A stretch of DNA of 64,000 nucleotides from Lewinellaceae bacterium (lineage in GTDB: Bacteria > Bacteroidota > Bacteroidia > Chitinophagales > Saprospiraceae): contig JACJYQ010000007.1 in the NCBI GenBank assembly GCA_020636025.1, positions 1-64,000 on the forward strand, in the 5' to 3' direction. Position numbers and translations under genes: made by a program. The notes below the pieces were generated by a model that was not told the DNA's origin, made no database searches, and saw nothing but the letters and a program-made list of their open reading frames with translations. This document shows positions 60,043 to 64,000 of this stretch, piece by piece (position 1 is the first letter of the stretch; every line of letters starts with the position of its first letter).

Positions 60043-61203
60043 ATGCTACGATATTCTATTCTGATTTTACTTTTTGTCATTGTGAGCCCGCTGTCTGTTT
60101 TTGCGCAGACCATAACAGCAAAAAGCGCCTTCCGTGATTTGCGTCGTGAAATGCCAGGCACCTGGTTCCTCCCGACCGATAGAGGAGACAAACTGGAGAT
60201 TTGGGAACTGGAAAATGATTCCACGCTGGCAGGAAAAAGCGTACGAATAAAACCCGAAAATGGAGATACGGTTTTGCTGGAAAGATTGGGTTTGGAGCTT
60301 AGAGATACTTTTCTAACCTACATTATTACACCACGTATCCAACGGTCTAAAGAAGCGGTTACCCTGAGGTTTGAAGATATTGATGAAAACGGGTTTTATG
60401 TTTTTTCAAACCCTGAAAATGATGATCCCACCAAGCTCAAGTATTTGCTGCTGGGAAACCGGGAAATGCAGATCATCACAGAGAGCAAGCGAAATGGCCG
60501 TATTGTAACCAGAGAGGACGTATATGAACGGGAATTTGCCCCGGGAACAGTAGAGTTCAGGGTAAAAGGCGGCATTAATATGCAAAATATTCGCAGTACA
60601 GGTACATTCAATACCGACCCTCCTGGCTCCTCTCCCGAGTTTGAATGGCGCCCGGGTTGGGAATTGGGAACACAGATCAGGTTTAAAGGTCGTGGTGGGT
60701 TTGTAACTGTGAATGCAGAAATAGGTGTTAGCGGCAAATACGTACACGCCAAGTCTGAGTTTACAGCCATCGACGACACCTCAATCGTTGATTACAAGCG
60801 GGATCTCACCTATCAAACTGCCTGGCTAACCATAGGTTTGTATCCGGAAATTTCATTCGGTCGCGACAGCCGCTTTTCCCTGATGGCAGGTCCATATTAC
60901 GCCAGATTGGTAAGCTCACGTGGCAAGGGTGTAGATCTTCCTGGAACGGAAAATAAACTGTTTAAGGCAAATAATGACTTCAAGAAAAATGATGTGGGTT
61001 TGCAATTGGGTTTCCAATGCAAACTGAATTTTGGTAAAAAAGATTTGGGTGGTATTCTTGGCCTGAGAGCCAATTTAGGTTTGGCGAATCTCGACAACCT
61101 GTATATCCGATATTGCGATGGTGGCAGTTCCATACTTTGCAACGGAAGTGTCGCATTTCAGGGAGCAGCCTTGTACTATAGTATTGATCTTTTAAAGCTC
61201 TAA
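60043..61203 (+). CDS. Secreted protein with a C-terminal outer-membrane barrel
   Basis: The 386-residue protein has a signal peptide (MLRYSILILLFVIVSPLSVFAQ). Residues about 30-170 form a beta-rich domain of lipocalin-like size (MPGTWFLPTDRGDKLEIWELENDSTLAGKSVRI). The C-terminal half is a run of amphipathic strands with GxN/K turns that fit an OmpA-like or related barrel (VKGGINMQNIRSTGTF, GLYPEISFGRDSRFSLMAGPYY, GGILGLRANLGLANLDN). Its substrate or partner is unknown. The ATG at 60043 is chosen for the signal peptide; the in-frame start at 59908 is inside the promoter. Confidence 0.78.
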   Translation: MLRYSILILLFVIVSPLSVFAQTITAKSAFRDLRREMPGTWFLPTDRGDKLEIWELENDSTLAGKSVRIKPENGDTVLLERLGLELRDTFLTYIITPRIQRSKEAVTLRFEDIDENGFYVFSNPENDDPTKLKYLLLGNREMQIITESKRNGRIVTREDVYEREFAPGTVEFRVKGGINMQNIRSTGTFNTDPPGSSPEFEWRPGWELGTQIRFKGRGGFVTVNAEIGVSGKYVHAKSEFTAIDDTSIVDYKRDLTYQTAWLTIGLYPEISFGRDSRFSLMAGPYYARLVSSRGKGVDLPGTENKLFKANNDFKKNDVGLQLGFQCKLNFGKKDLGGILGLRANLGLANLDNLYIRYCDGGSSILCNGSVAFQGAALYYSIDLLKL

Positions 61204-61244
61204 ATGAATCAAATCATTCAATTAACCCATAAAACCACATCACA

Positions 61245-62351
61245 TTGAGTCAGGACATTTCCGATAATCCACCCATTAGCCAGGAAGAAGAACAAAAGTT
61301 TTTGCGCTCCATGCGTCTGAGTCGCATGATCTTTCCAATCCTGATTGGCGTGGTTGCGGTAGGGTATCTTTTCTATTATCAATTTGACGCTGAAAAGTTT
61401 CGGGAAATACATTGGTCAGGTACAGCCTTCATTTGGCTGGGTATATCCCTGGCTCTGCTCATTGCGCGACACTTTTGTTACTCCTATCGATTACTGGTGC
61501 TGACCCGAGGCTACTTTTCTTACCGGAAATGCCTGGAATTGATGGTTCTCTGGGAGTTCAGTAGTGCCTTGACACCCACCAGTAAGGGCGGTCCGTTTGT
61601 GATGCTGTTTGTGCTTACCAAAGAAAAACTTCAAGCAGGAAAAACAGCCACGGCGGTATTTTATACCATGGTGCTGGATTCCGGATTCTTTGTGATTTCA
61701 CTACCACTCCTTTTGCTGATTTATGGCCCGTCCATGTTGTATCCGGGTATGAATAGCTATCAGGATGTTGGTTTGGCAAGTGGGACTTTTTTTGTGACTT
61801 TCGCCATGATGCTTGTATACTGGGCATTTATGGTCTTTTTTCTGATCATAAATCCAAAGGCGGCAAACGCATTATTGCAATGGTTAGCCAGGCTTCCAAT
61901 CCTTAAGCGTTTTTCTGAGAAGCTCATTTTTCTGGGCGAAGAGTTTAGTCTGGCTGCCAGGGAAATGCGGAGCCAAAACTGGAGCTATCATGTGAAGGTG
62001 ATTCTGGCAACCATTGGATCCTGGGCGACTAAGTTCCTGATGATCAATTGCATCATTATTGCATTGGTTCCAAGCACACCTTTAGATGGCGCAACACAAG
62101 TATTTATTTACGCACGCCTTGTGGCCATGTTTATTATTCTAACCTTTAGTCCTACTCCGGGCGGGGCTGGACTGTATGAAATTGCACTTGCGAGCTTTAT
62201 CAGCGATTACGTACCTGCGGGTGTGGGCATGGTGGTGGCCCTTATCTGGCGTGGGATGTCCTATTATGGGTATCTTTTACTAGGCGCTGTAGTGGTTCCA
62301 GGCTGGATCGCATCCAGGCTCAGAAAGCGGACTGCAGATGTGCCTGCATGA
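61245..62351 (+). CDS. Lysylphosphatidylglycerol synthase-type transmembrane (LPG_synthase_TM) protein
   Basis: The 368-residue inner-membrane protein has about seven to eight spans and the conserved SSALTPTSKGGPFVMLFVLTKEK and FSPTPGGAGLYEIALASF blocks of the LPG synthase transmembrane family. It lacks the cytoplasmic aminoacyl-transferase domain of full MprF proteins, so a lipid flippase-like or unknown role is more likely. The start is a TTG, the only in-frame option before the first membrane segment apart from an internal ATG. It follows the envelope protein gene by 41 bases. Confidence 0.85.
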   Translation: MSQDISDNPPISQEEEQKFLRSMRLSRMIFPILIGVVAVGYLFYYQFDAEKFREIHWSGTAFIWLGISLALLIARHFCYSYRLLVLTRGYFSYRKCLELMVLWEFSSALTPTSKGGPFVMLFVLTKEKLQAGKTATAVFYTMVLDSGFFVISLPLLLLIYGPSMLYPGMNSYQDVGLASGTFFVTFAMMLVYWAFMVFFLIINPKAANALLQWLARLPILKRFSEKLIFLGEEFSLAAREMRSQNWSYHVKVILATIGSWATKFLMINCIIIALVPSTPLDGATQVFIYARLVAMFIILTFSPTPGGAGLYEIALASFISDYVPAGVGMVVALIWRGMSYYGYLLLGAVVVPGWIASRLRKRTADVPA

Positions 62352-62439
62352 CGAATCGTGTTACTTTGGCAAGTGCATTTTCCCGACAAATTCAGCTTGA
62401 TTTTACTGCTATTTTTGCCGTTCACAAATCAAACTATTC

Positions 62440-64000
62440 ATGCGACTTTTTTACTCCCTCCTTCGGCTGTCACTTGTTATTATTGCCCCCGGAATTTCAA
62501 TGGCTCAGCACAGCGAAACCCTGGACGATCCATATTTGCCTCCCGCAAATACGGCCGGCCCCAAGACCTCTCCAGCTTTTCAATATACCGGCGCCAATGT
62601 TTTTATCACGCAGGTAAATATAGACTCAGATGGAAACAATATTTTGAATGATGCAGCCAATGAACCGTCTATAGCGATAAATGCACTTGATCCTTCCAGA
62701 ATGGTGATTGGTTGGAGACAGTTTGATAACATCCAGAGCAATTTCCGACAGGCGGGATTTGGTTATACAACCGATGGAGGTCAAACCTGGACATTTCCCG
62801 GAGTGATTGATCCCGGCATTTTTCGCTCAGATCCGGTACTTGCTTCCGATGCCGAGGGCCGGATTTTTTACAACAGTCTAACAGTTGGTAATAATAATAA
62901 TTTTCATTGTGATGTTTACCGTTCTACCGGCGATGGCACCTGGGATGACGGGGTGTATGCTGTAGGTGGTGACAAAGCCTGGATGGCCATAGATCAAACC
63001 GATGGACCTGGGAAAGGGCATATCTATTCCAACTGGAATGGCGGTTTTTCTGATTGTGCTAATGGCAGCGATTTTACCCGTTCTACCGATGATGGCGATT
63101 CTTATGAATATTGTACAACCTTTACGCCTGGTATTTATTGGGGCACAATCTCCATAGGCCCTGACGGCACCTTGTATATGAGTGGTAATGGTGGAGATGT
63201 GGTGTGGTCATCAAATGCGCAGAATGATGGAGAGGATGTGATTTTTGATGGAATATCGTACGCAGATCTTAATTACGATTATCAGGCTATGGGTGGTCCA
63301 ACGCCAAATCCAGGAGGCTTGCTTGGACAATGCTACATAGCCACAAATCACTCGCCAGGTCCATTAAATGGGCAGATATATGTTTTGCAATCGGTAAGAC
63401 AACAAGGTGGAAATGATCCGCGTGATGTGATGTTCAGCCGCAGCAGCGATGGAGGGCTCAATTGGACACCAGCAGTAAAAATCAATGATGACCTCGGGGA
63501 AACCTGGCAGTGGTTCGGCACCATGTCGGTGGCTCCAAACGGGCGTATCGATGTAGTATGGCTGGATACGCGCGATAATCCGGGAATGCTTTTGTCTGCT
63601 CTGTATTATTCTTATTCAACCGATGGCGGTGATATCTGGTCGCCAAACGAGCAATTATCACCTTCCTTTGATCCCCATATTGGCTGGCCCAATCAGGATA
63701 AAATGGGTGACTACTTTCACATGGTTTCTGATAATTCAGGTGCTCACCTTGCCTGGGCAGCAACATTTACAGGAGGGCAGGATGTGTATTATGCCCACAT
63801 CACCTTGCCAAATTCAGCAACAACAGAGGCTGACAAGCACATAAATCAAACGCTGAAAATTAATCCTAACCCAATGATAGATCAGAGTACCATTCAATAT
63901 GATACAGACATAGCCGGTCGGGTTAATATTCAGATTTTCAATCAAATGGGTGTTCTGGTCTCGTCAATTAAGGATGAAGCTGAAATCCCGGGTCATTACT
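62440..64000 (+). CDS. Sialidase-fold (Asp-box) T9SS substrate, cut by the window end
   Basis: The 520 codons run without a stop from the ATG to the last base. The product starts with a signal peptide (MRLFYSLLRLSLVIIAPGISMA). Four or more Asp-box repeats (S/T-x-D-x-G-x-x-W) are seen, for example YTTDGGQTW near residue 111, RSSDGGLNW near 335 and STDGGDIW at 393, the marks of a six-bladed sialidase-type propeller. From about residue 474 a T9SS sorting domain begins (INPNPMIDQSTI; QIFNQMGVLV). About 20-30 residues are missing. Whether it has glycosidase activity is unknown. Confidence 0.85.
   Translation, partial: MRLFYSLLRLSLVIIAPGISMAQHSETLDDPYLPPANTAGPKTSPAFQYTGANVFITQVNIDSDGNNILNDAANEPSIAINALDPSRMVIGWRQFDNIQSNFRQAGFGYTTDGGQTWTFPGVIDPGIFRSDPVLASDAEGRIFYNSLTVGNNNNFHCDVYRSTGDGTWDDGVYAVGGDKAWMAIDQTDGPGKGHIYSNWNGGFSDCANGSDFTRSTDDGDSYEYCTTFTPGIYWGTISIGPDGTLYMSGNGGDVVWSSNAQNDGEDVIFDGISYADLNYDYQAMGGPTPNPGGLLGQCYIATNHSPGPLNGQIYVLQSVRQQGGNDPRDVMFSRSSDGGLNWTPAVKINDDLGETWQWFGTMSVAPNGRIDVVWLDTRDNPGMLLSALYYSYSTDGGDIWSPNEQLSPSFDPHIGWPNQDKMGDYFHMVSDNSGAHLAWAATFTGGQDVYYAHITLPNSATTEADKHINQTLKINPNPMIDQSTIQYDTDIAGRVNIQIFNQMGVLVSSIKDEAEIPGHY

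Noticed and set aside
1..64000. Search for insertion sequences, prophage or a defence island
   Set aside because: No transposase, integrase, phage structural or restriction gene is encoded. All large ORFs are chromosomal core or envelope genes.

Overview
The window comes from a member of the Bacteroidota, most likely the Saprospiria (Saprospiraceae or Lewinella-like). The grounds are: a complete gldK-gldL-gldM-gldN block with a PorP/SprF-type protein just upstream; gldA-gldF ABC transporter genes; three predicted type IX secretion substrates with C-terminal sorting domains; DUF5686, DUF255 and DUF2027/Smr family proteins; and candidate promoters of the Bacteroidota type (-33 TTG or TTTG, -7 TAnnTTTG). 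GC is moderate. I saw no tRNA, rRNA, insertion sequence, phage gene or CRISPR array. The content is chromosomal core plus surface and motility functions.

Layout. 1-7.5 kb: AhpD-like protein, dtd, then rpoN-cysS on the minus strand, two small lipoprotein-like genes and a secreted M49 peptidase. 7.6-21 kb: a large T9SS substrate, a helical unknown protein overlapping lspA, a minus-strand operon (DUF5686 outer-membrane protein, DksA-like zinc finger, GNAT acetyltransferase, K+ channel), rsfS-ftsH and birA. 21-31 kb: an unknown secreted protein, a 1197-residue propeller plus Omp85-like barrel protein, an EamA transporter, a VOC protein and a thioredoxin-fold lipid-envelope protein. 31-45 kb: DUF547 lipoprotein, gldA-gldF, a low-molecular-weight phosphatase, a 1231-residue histidine kinase, the RNase P RNA gene, an SGNH hydrolase, a PKD-containing T9SS substrate, an MscS channel and a DUF255 protein. 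45-51 kb: PorP/SprF and gldKLMN, the T9SS core and motor. 51-64 kb: Smr protein, HGSNAT-like acyltransferase, a metal-uptake-like TonB receptor locus, an ECF sigma factor with small membrane proteins and Hsp20, YdeI-like protein, two envelope proteins, and a sialidase-fold T9SS substrate cut off by the window end.

How the genes work together. GldLM form the proton-driven motor and GldKN the ring of the T9SS. The PorP-like protein and the three sorting-domain proteins are its likely partner and cargo. LspA would mature the many lipoproteins. RpoN, the large kinase and the ECF factor supply regulation.

The least explained feature is non-coding. Several gene junctions, mostly convergent, carry arrays of 7-bp (GANTGNN-like) or 8-bp (TAATnnGM-like) units, usually as inverted arms around a spacer. 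Their unit borders touch or overlap stop codons. Separate palindromic arrays and a CTTGGTC/GACCAAG hairpin family also occur. These are direct sequence observations; any function (termination, mRNA 3'-end protection, selfish repeat) is inference.
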